From the NCBI GenBank assembly GCA_017354895.1, contig CP071493.1, forward strand, positions 1,364,001-1,428,000: DNA of 64,000 nt, written 5' to 3'. The DNA comes from Podospora comata. Taxonomy: Eukaryota; Ascomycota; Sordariomycetes; Sordariales; Podosporaceae. Below the pieces are notes generated by a model. It saw nothing but the letters and a program-made list of their open reading frames with translations, ran no database searches and had not been told where the DNA came from. Below are positions 54,764 through 64,000 of the stretch, piece after piece; positions within the stretch are counted from its first letter, which is position 1; each line of letters begins with the position of its first letter. A program made the position numbers and the translations under genes.

Positions 54764-57700
54764 ATGGGATCTGGCGATTCCATGCTAGTCACGGTTGCCA
54801 CGAGCCTCGCATTCATCGGTCTATGTTCTCTCCCAGCCGTTTCTAGCGTTCTCCTGCGGTCACGCAGACAAGATGGGGACCGGGACACGTACGAGGACGC
54901 CGATGGCAAGGCGACACCCGAGTCTGTGAAGGCTTTCTCAACAAAGTTGTCAAAGACATGCATCTTGATCTTCGCGAATTCGGGATTTGCGATTTCACTT
55001 GCGACTGCTCTGTTTTTCACACACTCCAGTGGGATCCAGCTTCAGCAATGGCTGAGCACAGTATCGTGGGTGAGTTATGGCGTGAAAAGGCCATAAAGCT
55101 GGTGTCTCAGTTCGGTAGTGTTAACGATACATGGCAGGGTGCGTTACTGTTCCAGTCGGTTGCCATCACTTGGAGCAGAAGCTCCGTGCAAGCCTACGAT
55201 CTTGGAATCTACAGTTTTCTGTCCTCTCTCACCTTAGCTGGCGCCCTGATCATTCAGGGTACCAAGTCAGCCGAGTCTCTTCTCCAGGACAATAGAACCC
55301 TTTTTGCCCTTTGCGTAGTCGAGCTTGGTCTGGCTATATGCCTCTCGGTGGCCAGCGTCTCACTCCCAAGGAGACCGGACGTACTTTATGAGGGAGAACC
55401 AGTTGACCGGTTGTACAGTACCACAGCATTGGGTCGCTACACTTTCTCATGGCCGACAGCTCTTCTCACTCTCGCCTCGACTCAGAAGAACCTTGATATG
55501 ACTGATCTCCCACGTCCCGATCATTACACCCGTGCCGCCTCTATATCCGAAGCATGGAAGAAACAGAACTCCAGCCGCCAGCTCTGGCTATCGATGCTCC
55601 TGGCTCACAAAACAGTCATCGCCGTTCAGTGGTTTCTTGCCCTTTGTACGTCGGTCCTGAATTTTGCGCCACAATGGGTCATCCTTCAGCTTCTTCGAAC
55701 GCTAGAGGATCGACAGCCCGGTACTAGCAGTGGAATGGATGCCTGGGCTTGGGTGTTCTGGCTCGGAATCTCTATTGTCGTTGGGTCGTGGCTTGAATCA
55801 TGGCTCTTCTGGATGTCCTTTGCAGACCTGGCAATCCCCGTTCGTGCTCAACTCGGCGCTCTTGTTTTTGAAAAGTCAGTCCGCAAGAAAGACATCAAAG
55901 GAGTTTCCAAGTCGAAGGAAACGCCAACTGAGCCTTCGGAAGGGACCGAACCAGACGGTACCAAGCCGACCAAGCTTGATGATGCGGATGAGCTTATGCA
56001 GGGCAAGCAGAGCACTGTAAATCTGATTGGAGTTGATGCCAGGAGAGTTGGTGACTTTGCTGCCTTTCAGTACATGTTCCCAGGCAGCCTGTTCAAGCTT
56101 GTCGTATCAATCAGCTTCCTCATCGGTCTTCTGGGCTGGAGGGCGCTTTTCGCAGGTTTATCAGCAATGCTTGCCATCATGCCTGTCAATATTTATTTCA
56201 GCAAGAGGTATGCGGCCGCTCAGGACAGGCTGATGAAGACCAGAGACAAGAAGATGGAGGTGGTCACCGAGGCGCTCCAAGGAATCCGCCAAATCAAGTT
56301 CTCGGCCCTCGAACCTGACTGGGAGACCAAGATTGGAGCTGTCCGAGAGCGAGAGCTTAGTGCCGTTTGGGACGTCTTTGTGACAGACACAATGTTGTTG
56401 GCATGCTGGATTACCAGCCCGATTCTCTTATCTGCTATTTCACTGGCAGTCTATGCTTACATTAACGGTTCGCTCACTCCGTCGGTTGCTTTTGTGAGTC
56501 TCGGTGTCTTCAAGGCCCTCGAGGTCACTTTATCCGTCATCCCAGAACTCACCACCGACCTTTTGGACGCATGGGTCTCGATCAAGCGTCTGGAAGAATA
56601 TCTCAATTCTGCAGAGGTCTCCAAGATTTCCAAAGACGGCGAGGAAGTGAAGTTCGACAGGGCCTCTATCGCCTGGCCAGCAGATGACAGGACAGAGGAG
56701 GATGACCGGTTTGTTCTTCGCGATATCAGTGTCAATTTTCCGCGAGGAGAGCTTTCTGTCATATCCGGAAAAACTGGCACGGGAAAAAGCTTGATGCTGG
56801 CGGCAATTTTGGGCGAGGTGGATGTCTTGGGTGGTACTCTCTATGTTCCACGAGCTCCTCCGCTGGCAGTACGTCACGATAACAAGGCCAACAAGAGCAA
56901 CTGGATAATTCCTGAGGCCATAGCCTACGTCGCCCAGATACCTTGGATCGAGAATTCCAGCATCAAGGACAACATTCTTTTCGGGTTGCCGTTCGATGAG
57001 GACCGCTACAAGAAGACGGTAGAGGTATGTGCTCTCAAGAAGGATCTCGAAATGCTTTCGGACGGCGAAAACACCGAAATCGGAGCCAACGGTATCAATC
57101 TCAGCGGTGGTCAGAAGTGGCGCATTACGCTCGCTCGCGCCATCTACTCCCGTGCTGGTATCCTCGTTCTGGACGACATCTTCAGTGCAGTTGACGCACA
57201 CGTTGGCCGACACATCTTTGAAAAGTGTCTCAACGGGGAGCTGGCAACCGGTCGTACACGAATTCTGGTTACGCATCACGTTGCCCTATGCGAGCCGAAG
57301 ACAAAGTATCTGGTAGAGCTCGGAGATGGCGGAGTGTTGAATGCCGGTTTAGTATCAGAGCTCAGGCAGGGCGGTACGCTGCAAAGGATTAAGACTCACG
57401 AGCAGAGCTCCGAAGAGATTGAGGCCGACGAATTTGTGACAGCTGTCAATTCTGACGGGTCAACAGATGACTATGACAACGAGGATGAAGGAAATACGTT
57501 GCAGAAGGTCATGTCCAAAAAGTCTGCCCGAAAGTTCGTCGAGGAAGAGAGTCGTGAGAAAGGAGCTGTCAAGACACGGGTTTACTCGGCTTACCTCAAC
57601 GCCAGTGGTGGATGGATATATTGGACCGTTGCGGCTCTCGTCTTCTCGCTCACGCAGGGCTTTACCATCGGTAGGCAACAATGCTCGCAGCTCCATACAA

Positions 57701-59611
57701 GACACTAACAAGGCTATAGGGCAATCGTGGTGGCTCAAGATCTGGACAAGCACCTACGAAGAGAAAAACAGCGGCGCGCAGCATATTGCGAACAACTCGC
57801 TCGGGCACAGTTTCTTCTACGCCGAAGGCGTACGTCAAACATCACTGCACGCAGCTTCAGGACCCTCAATATCGGGACATCTCGAGAAAGATCTGAAGTT
57901 CTACCTAGGAATCTACGTGGGTATTGCTATCCTTGGTTGCATCATTAGCACGGCAAAGTTCTTCTACATCTTTCTGGGCTCCCTCAGAGCCAGCCGCAAG
58001 CTCTTCGCCGAGATGAACTTTACGATTCTCCGAACCCCCATCCGATGGCTCGACACCGTCCCTGTTGGTCGTATCTTGAACCGTTATACCAACGATTTCA
58101 GTGTTATTGACTCTCAGTTGGCAAACTCGTTTAGCTTCGGGTTCAACTCTGTGTTGAGTCTTTTCACCGTTATCCTTGCAGGCCTAGTGGTTTCTCCGTA
58201 TATCATGATTCTTGCACTTGTGCTGCTCCTCATTTGCTTGCGCATCGCCATCACATATATGGATGCGGCAAGACCGGTCAAGCGACTGGAGAGCAACACA
58301 AAGTCTCCGGTTTTCGAGCAGTTCGGCTCTTCACTCACCGGTGTTACCACCATCCGTGGTTTCGACAAGGCGGAGGTGTACATTGAGCGCATGTACAAGA
58401 AGATTGACGACTATTCGACAGCCACCTGGCATCTCTGGCTTTTCAACCGGTGGATGGGCTTGCGCATGGCTCTCGTGGGCTCTGTCTTCTCGTCTTTTGT
58501 AGCGAGTTTGATCCTGCTTACTCCGGGGATTGACGCAGCTCTGGCTGGGTTTGCGCTTGCATTTGCGCTCGACTTTTCCAGCGCGATTATATGGACTATT
58601 CGTCTGTACTCCAACATCGAGCTCAATATGAACGCCGCTGAGCGAATTGTCGAGGTAGGTCTTTTGGTATTGCTTGGTTCAAGAGACGAGCTAACACCGG
58701 GGATGCAGTACACCGAATTGCCCACAGAGTCTCTTGATGGGATTAGCCCGCCTGCCGCTTGGCCCACTGGGGGCCGCATTGAGGTTGACAACTTGGTGGT
58801 TGGCTACGTTGCTGATATGCCGCCCGTTCTCAAAGGGCTCAGTTTCAGCATCAACAGTAACGAAAGAGTTGGCGTCGTCGGCCGCACCGGTGCTGGAAAG
58901 TCATCTCTGACCCTGGCCCTGTTCCGTTTCTTGGAGGCTCGGTCTGGCGCTATCCATATTGATGGCATTGACATTTCGAAGATCAAGCTACACGACCTGC
59001 GATCTCGCCTCGCCATTATTCCTCAGGATCCCGTTCTCTTTTCCGGAACCATACGTGGCAACCTGGACCCCTTTGACCACCACACTGATGCCGAACTCCG
59101 CGACTGTCTTGAACGAGTCCACCTCATCACCGACTCTGAAAACTCGTCGGGAAGCGCCACCCCTATGCCTGGCTCCCCGGAAGCGACGGAGACCCCAAAG
59201 AACACCAATGTTTTCAAGAATTTAGACTCGCCTGTCTCAGAAGGCGGGCTGAATCTGTCTCAAGGTCAGCGCCAGCTACTGTGCTTGGCTCGCGCTATTG
59301 TGAGCCGGCCGCGTATCATGGTTCTCGACGAGGCCACCTCTGCAGTTGACATGCATACGGACGGGTTGATTCAGAGAAGCATTCGTGAAGAGTTCACTGA
59401 TGCTACTTTACTTGTCATTGCTCACAGGTTGAGTACCATTGCGGATTTTGACCGGGTTTTGGTGCTCAGCGATGGCTGTGTTGCTGAGTATGGGAGCCCT
59501 AAGGAGCTTTGGGAGAAGGGCGAGGGGGGTATCTTTAGAGGCATGTGCGAGGAGAGCGGTGAGAAGGAGAAGTTGAAGGGGGTGATATTTGGAGAGGGGC
59601 AGTCAAGATGA
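54764..59611 (+). CDS. full-length ABCC (MRP-type) ABC transporter
   Basis: Predicted 1,558 residues from exons 54764-55069, 55138-57670, 57720-58654 and 58709-59611. The 54-nt last intron (GTAGGT...CTAAC...GCAG) is in frame and free of stops, so it could be mistaken for coding. Topology: an N-terminal TMD0-like set of helices, TMD1, NBD1 (Walker A GKTGTGKS, signature LSGGQKWRITLARA, Walker B LVLDDIFSAVD), TMD2, NBD2 (Walker A GRTGAGKSS, signature LSQGQRQLLCLARA, Walker B MVLDEATSAVD). NBD1 has Asp in place of the catalytic Glu, as usual for this subfamily. Fungal relatives (Ycf1/Ybt1-like) export or store conjugates, bile-type pigments, toxins or metabolites; cargo is unknown. Confidence 0.93.
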
Positions 59612-59942
59612 TAAGATAGGAGGAAGGTGCTCCGGATGTGAATTATTTCTGTTTCTCTAATTTGCTTGCTGGGTTATAGACATTAAAAGGGCAGATGGGG
59701 AAATAAAATGGCATCTATGAGTTTTTCCTTCATGATGGCGAAGTTTATATGGTGTTGCTTGATGTTCAGTGCCCTCCTGTGAAGCCGCAACGTACCCAAC
59801 AGATCTGGTACTGTGAACCATTTAGCGTCAAACTGGCTCAACAGTACAAGAACCACTCCCGCCTTGGAAGTTTGAACTGATTTAAGGCCAAAAGCCAAAA
59901 TCTTACTCTGATTACCACCTTATCCCAACACACTTAGGCTAC
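59612..59942. other. convergent 3' regions of the ABC transporter and methyltransferase
   Basis: 331 nt, nothing recognised. Confidence 0.4.
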
Positions 59943-60987
59943 CTACAATCTCCTAGCAACGACCCTCAACCGAACATAATTCACCACGTACTCCACATCC
60001 CCCCTTTCGCGCGCTGGTTCCCTTCTACAAACAATTTCCAACAACCTGACCACCTCCCTCACCGCTTCCTCCCTTTCTTTCTCGTCCCTGATCAACCCAA
60101 ACAACTCGCCCCCAATCAACCTAACCCACCCCTCCAGGCCCCCCCTCCCATCAATCTTGGTAGGCCTCCACTCCATCTCACTCCTTTCGACCTCAAACCC
60201 CCCAACCTTGACCTCCATCATGTCCCTGACCCACTCCTCATCAGGAAAAAACCACGGCTCCCTAATATTCTCAGGCGCTTGTTTCAGTGTTCTAGCAACC
60301 ACCCCCACCATCGCGGCCCTCGCCTCAGCGATATTCCCCATCCCGCCCATCTCAAAGACAAACTTGCCCCCCTTCTTGAGAACGTAGCGGGCCCCCTCAA
60401 AGAACTTTCTGCCCCTGTTCGACACCGGGCCGTCGTCATCCAGAGAAGAACCACTGCTGCTGCCGAGCATCCAGTGGATGGCCGCGGAGGAAAAGACTTT
60501 GCTGAAGTGTTCTGGTTGGTGGGCCATGGCTGAGTGTTTGAGGAGGTCGGAGGTGTTTGATACTGTTTTCCCCCCAAGTTAGAATTCAGCAATAACTTCT
60601 AGAGAGGGAAAAGTAGGTAAGTAAGTATACCAATAAAAAGACACTTCCTCTCCAACCCAACCTCCTTCCTCCTCACATTCTCCCTCGCGGCCCGGATCAT
60701 GCTCGGTGATCGGTCTAATCCCAGAAGTTTGCCCCCTCCTTGGGCTAGGACACGGCCGATTTCAATGTCTAGGATTCCATCTGGTTGTACGCGTGTTCTC
60801 GTTAGCTAATAACCCCCATCCATCAACGCAAAACAGAAGCATGCAAAAATGTACCACCGCACCCCAAATCCAAAACCTTGTCATCCGCTTTTACGTCAAG
60901 CCACTCCAACACTTTTGTCGCGAGCTTGGGGACGAAGCTGAGACTCTTTTGGTATTCGTCTGCTTTCCATTCTCTGATGGAAGTCAT
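59943..60987 (-). CDS. SAM-dependent methyltransferase, class I
   Basis: Predicted 300 residues from exons 60987-60855, 60780-60631 and 60562-59943. The spliced motif I is KVLDLGCGDGILDIEIG, which binds S-adenosylmethionine; it spans the first junction and fixes the donor at 60854. Motif II-like LLGLDRSPSMIRAARENV follows. FSKVFSSAAIHWMLG and YVLKKGGKFVFEMGG are the later core strands. The pattern is that of the trans-aconitate/UbiE-like methyltransferases common in fungi. No membrane segment or targeting signal is seen. The substrate cannot be inferred and the neighbours give no clue. Confidence 0.85.
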
Positions 60988-61515
60988 GGTTGCGGGTGAC
61001 GAGGTGGTTGAGATATGATAAGTTGGTATATACACCTCTCTCCCCAACAGCAACAACAACGACGACGACGACGAACGTCAAAGCGAAAGAAAGACGGAGG
61101 GGTAAAATGTCTGGTCCTGACTCTGGTTCTGGTTGTGACTTTAATGAAACCCATGGATAGAAAACCAGACCAGATAAGCCTAAAATAATGTGTCACAAAA
61201 CACCCCTCCCTCTAACCCGGCCGATGTCGGCATAGCCTGATGGTACCAGCCTTTAATCTTGCTGAGAGGAATAGGTGTAGTTGCTTAAATACGTCAAGTC
61301 TCTTGTACACAACTTGGGAACCTCTACTCCGAAAAAGAGGATAATGTTACCAACCAAGTATTCCTGCTGGCCCTGTCACCTAGTCGTCAAGAGTAGCCAA
61401 CACTCAGATCATACACAATAAATCTGGGGTATATCCTGATAGACTGCCAAAAACAGTGGTATCTCTATTCACAAAAGGCTGCCGCTAAAATTGACGTCTA
61501 ACCTCTATATAACTT
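60988..61515. other. intergenic between thioredoxin reductase and the methyltransferase
   Basis: 528 nt with CAACAG/ACGACG-type short repeats at 61046-61075 close to the methyltransferase start. No gene is seen. Confidence 0.45.
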
Positions 61516-62685
61516 CTATAGGTTCCCCTCCTTCCCGGCCTTGTGCTCAGCTGTCGTGTCCTCCATCTCGGACAGGAACTTTTCAGCATCGAGAGCAGCC
61601 ATGCAGCCAGTTCCTGTAAAATTATCATCAGTCAGCAAAACTTGTTTCCTGGCCAAAACAAAAGGGGGACAACAACATACCTGCACTGGTAATGGCCTGC
61701 CTGTACCTCTTATCCTGCACATCACCAGCAGCAAACACGCCCTCAACACTGGTCAGCGTAGTGCCAGGCTTGGTGATGACATAACCCTCCTCATCAGTCT
61801 CCAGCTGACCCTTGACAATCTTGGTGGCAGGATCGTGACCAATGGCATAAAAAAGCCCATTCGCCTCCAGCGTCTCCTCATTCCCAGAAACAACATCCTT
61901 GACCACCAGCTGGCTCATCAGCCCTTTGTCATCCCCCTTAACCTCCACACCCACAGTATTAAACTTGACCGTAACCTTGGGATGCCCCAGCAACCTCTTC
62001 GCCATGATCGTGCTAGCCCTCAACTTGTCCTTCCTCACCAGCACAGTAACATGGCTAGCATACTTGGTCAAGAACATCGCCTCCTCCGCCGCAGAGTCAC
62101 CACCCCCGATGACAACCAAGTGCTTGTTTCTAAATATGGGCACCGCCCCGTCGCACACAGCGCAGGCCGAGATCCCGTTCTGCCAGTACTTGTCCTCCCC
62201 CGGCAGCCCAAGCCTGCGGGCCGAGGCCCCCGTGGCGAGGATGATGGCGTCGGCGGTGTGGATCTCGTCCGGGGACCACTCGGTGGCGTACTTGAACGGC
62301 CTCGACGAGAGGTCCAGCTTGTCGACCGTCTCGCTGACGATGACGGTGCCGAAGCGCTCCGACTGCTCGCGCATCCGGTCCATGAGCTCGCCGCCCATGA
62401 TGCCCTTGGGGAAGCCGGGGAAGTTTTCGATTTCGGTCGTCGTGGTGAGCTGCCCGCCGGCGGCGACGCCGTTGGCCATGAAGCCCTCGTATAGGACGGC
62501 TGTTTTTACATGGTGTTGTTAGATTAGGTTTTTTTCGTATGAGGTTGACAAACTGTGGAGGGGTAATAAACTTAAAAAAAAAAAAAAAAAAAACACTACG
62601 CACGCTTCAACTCGGCGCGGGCAAGGTAAACGGCCGCGGTGTGGGCGGCCGGCCCGGAGCCGATGATGACTACTTTGCTGTGCAT
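61516..62685 (-). CDS. TRR1: NADPH thioredoxin reductase
   Basis: Predicted 332 residues (from the ATG at 62685) in exons 62685-62604, 62499-61681 and 61613-61516. It opens [20 protein letters not shown], the FAD-binding GxGxxA fold, then [20 protein letters not shown]. The redox-active pair is CAVC at 140-143. The NADPH fold [11 protein letters not shown] and the second FAD site [20 protein letters not shown], then [11 protein letters not shown], complete a low-molecular-weight reductase of the bacterial/fungal type. It keeps cytosolic thioredoxin reduced for ribonucleotide reductase, peroxiredoxins and sulfate assimilation (Neurospora cys-9). Intron 1 holds a U20 tract. An open in-frame stretch upstream of the ATG may encode a mitochondrial presequence. 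Confidence 0.95.
62574..62593 (-). repeat. poly-A (sense U20) tract in thioredoxin reductase intron 1
   Basis: Twenty A on the plus strand, lying just behind the GTGCGT donor on the transcript. Confidence 0.75.
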
Positions 62686-62865
62686 GTTCCTCCGCTGTTG
62701 CTGCTTGCCTATCGTCTGTTGGAGTTCGGATTGGTACAGGGTGGTCCGCGTCTTGGTAAACACGCCCGTTGTTACAGCTGCTACTGACAGGCCGGCACCA
62801 GAGCGGAGGAGGATGCGTCTAGAGAAGGATGAGGAAAACAGCTTGACGGTTGTAGGTGGGGTACG
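62686..62865 (-). other. in-frame 5' extension of thioredoxin reductase without ATG (candidate presequence)
   Basis: Sixty codons directly upstream of and in frame with the ATG are free of stops, bounded by a TAA at 62868-62866. From a CTG at 62841-62839 (AAG before it, so A at -3) the reading is LFSSSFSRRILLRSGAGLSV, then AAVTTGVFTKTRTTLYQS, joining QQQRRN to the known start. It has many Arg, Ser, Leu and Ala and no acidic residue before Glu at about residue 41 of the stretch, as in mitochondrial targeting peptides. Use of a non-AUG start, or a spliced upstream exon, is inference. Confidence 0.4.
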
Positions 62866-63282
62866 TTAGGTAGCCCAGAAGCGTGGGAAAAGAGAAGAGA
62901 TCAAAACGCGCGCGGGGGAGGAATAGACGCCGCACGGTATTAGGAGGGGGGGGTCGGGGGGTTTATTTAGGTTGGTTGGTATATAAATGATTACGAGAAA
63001 ATGGAGCGAGTGGGTTACAGATGCGATTCTTCGAAATGGTTATTCCCTGGAAGATTCTCTTGTAAATTGTCAAGTCGTGTTTTACTAAGCTCTCAGAGGA
63101 TACATTTCTCGTGATCGATCGAGACACGGAGGGGTGGGGTTGAGGGGCAATGGGAAAATTCCAAATCAGATGCAGGGTCCAAATCGGAGGGTGAATAAGC
63201 AGTCAATTACTATGGGGGTTAGGGTTGTATGAGCACCCCTTTTTTCATTAAACATGGCATCGCTACATACAATTCAGAAAAA
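62686..63282. other. thioredoxin reductase leader and promoter; 3' region of the oxidoreductase
   Basis: 597 nt between two minus-strand genes. It contains the candidate presequence region, a G9 run near 62946-62954 and a TATATAA-like element near 62991. No other gene is supported. Confidence 0.4.
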
Positions 63283-64000
63283 TTACAACTTGTTTTGTCC
63301 CTCCTGGGGAATCTTGACAACAACCTTGCCCCAGGTTTCCCTGCTCCCGAGCGCCTTGAGCGCATCTGGCACAGACTCTAATCCGACAAACTCCTTGTCT
63401 GTGAACTCAGTTCCCTTGAACTTGCCCTCGGCAATCAACTTCATGATGCCCTCCCACACCTTGGGGACCGATTCAGTCTCCATCTTCTCATACATGCCCC
63501 AGTGAATACCGACCAAACTGATATTCTTGAGCAAGACCTTGTTCATAGCCACCTTCTCAATAGTACCAGCGGCAAAGCCAACAATGAGAATGCGGCCGTT
63601 CCAAGCGATACACTTAGTACTCTTGTCAACCATGCCGACAGGGTCATAGACAATGTCAACACCACGGCCCTTGGGTGTCAATTTCTTGACAATCTGGGGC
63701 CAGTTCTCATCGCGGTAGTCAACGACATGATCAGCGCCAAAGGACTTGGCAACCTCCAGCTTGCGGGCAGTGCCCGCCGTGGCGATGACTGTCGCGCCGT
63801 ATGCCTTGGCGACTTGAACAGCAGCAAGACCGACACCACCGGCAGCGGCGTGGACAAGAACGTAATCACCCGCCTTGACGCCAGCACGGAGGACGAGGGC
63901 GCCGTAGCTGGTGGGGGCTGTTACGAACAGACCGGAAGCCTGGTTGAAAGACCATCCCTTGGGTACGGGAAGCATGGAAACCTCCTTTGCGACACACTTG
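63283..64000 (-). CDS. quinone oxidoreductase-like MDR enzyme, N terminus outside the window
   Basis: The visible 238 residues run from the window edge to the stop at 63283. The Rossmann motif is VHAAAGGVGLAAVQVAKAYG, with ATVIATAGTARKLEVAKSFGA and the DYRD strand behind it. IVYDPVGMVD, then RILIVGFAAGTIEKV and ETWGKVVVKIPQ match NADPH:quinone reductase/zeta-crystallin-like members of the medium-chain dehydrogenase family, which lack the structural zinc. The catalytic domain start lies beyond base 64000, so length, start and targeting cannot be judged. No intron is seen in the visible part. Confidence 0.85.
   Translation of the reverse strand, partial: KCVAKEVSMLPVPKGWSFNQASGLFVTAPTSYGALVLRAGVKAGDYVLVHAAAGGVGLAAVQVAKAYGATVIATAGTARKLEVAKSFGADHVVDYRDENWPQIVKKLTPKGRGVDIVYDPVGMVDKSTKCIAWNGRILIVGFAAGTIEKVAMNKVLLKNISLVGIHWGMYEKMETESVPKVWEGIMKLIAEGKFKGTEFTDKEFVGLESVPDALKALGSRETWGKVVVKIPQEGQNKL

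Noticed and set aside
1-64000. CRISPR array, operon structure, secondary-metabolite cluster, transposon or virus-derived element
   Set aside because: No regularly spaced repeats, no co-directional metabolic gene set with a synthase, and no transposase, reverse transcriptase or capsid-like reading was recognised on either strand.

Overview
The window is nuclear DNA of a filamentous ascomycete. It most likely comes from the Sordariales (a relative of Podospora, Neurospora or Chaetomium). Evidence: about 23 intron-bearing single-copy eukaryotic genes with fungal gene families (Med8, Rif1, Rax1, Chk1, CSN7, Cac2, Ric8), short introns of mostly 50-100 nt with GT-AG ends and CTAAC/CTGAC branch sites, GC-rich wobble positions and compact intergenic space. 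No ribosomal DNA, CRISPR array, operon, virus-derived element or intact transposon was recognised. All exon joins given here were worked out by hand from splice sites and reading-frame continuity.

Layout. 0.4-13 kb: Psr-type phosphatase, Sec61 beta, the replication-timing and telomere protein Rif1 (minus), and the G-alpha exchange factor Ric8. 13-25 kb: an intron-containing tRNA-like gene, the MPDU1 homologue, choline sulfatase, Mediator subunit 8, a decayed F-box-like gene, and an acyltransferase-3 membrane protein. 25-33 kb: a GFA-domain protein, Chk1 (minus) divergent from the APC/C E2 enzyme, ribosomal protein eL31 (minus) divergent from Rax1. 34-46 kb: COP9 signalosome subunit 7 (minus) divergent from a Ccc2-type copper ATPase, an AT-hook/chromodomain protein (minus), and a diverged methionyl-tRNA synthetase (minus). 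47-64 kb: an amidase (minus), chromatin assembly factor subunit Cac2 (minus), a full-length ABCC transporter, a SAM methyltransferase (minus), thioredoxin reductase (minus), and a quinone oxidoreductase-like gene (minus) cut by the window end.

The genes are mostly housekeeping and do not form one pathway. Several do share cell-cycle or chromatin roles: Rif1, Chk1, the Ubc11-type E2, Cac2, the chromodomain protein and Med8. Two of the cell-cycle promoters carry an ACGCGT box.

Most notable observations: (1) a saw-tooth in strand composition inside genes, where exons open C-rich on the sense strand, become very G-rich towards their 3' end, and in several genes reset after an intron; (2) an in-frame 60-codon open stretch upstream of the thioredoxin reductase ATG that has no ATG but reads like a mitochondrial presequence; (3) a coding-like 39-codon tail behind the amidase stop, broken only by TAG codons; (4) a methionyl-tRNA synthetase with unusual substitutions in its conserved motifs; (5) unusual introns: one GC-AG, a possible 36-nt one, and long U tracts in four others.
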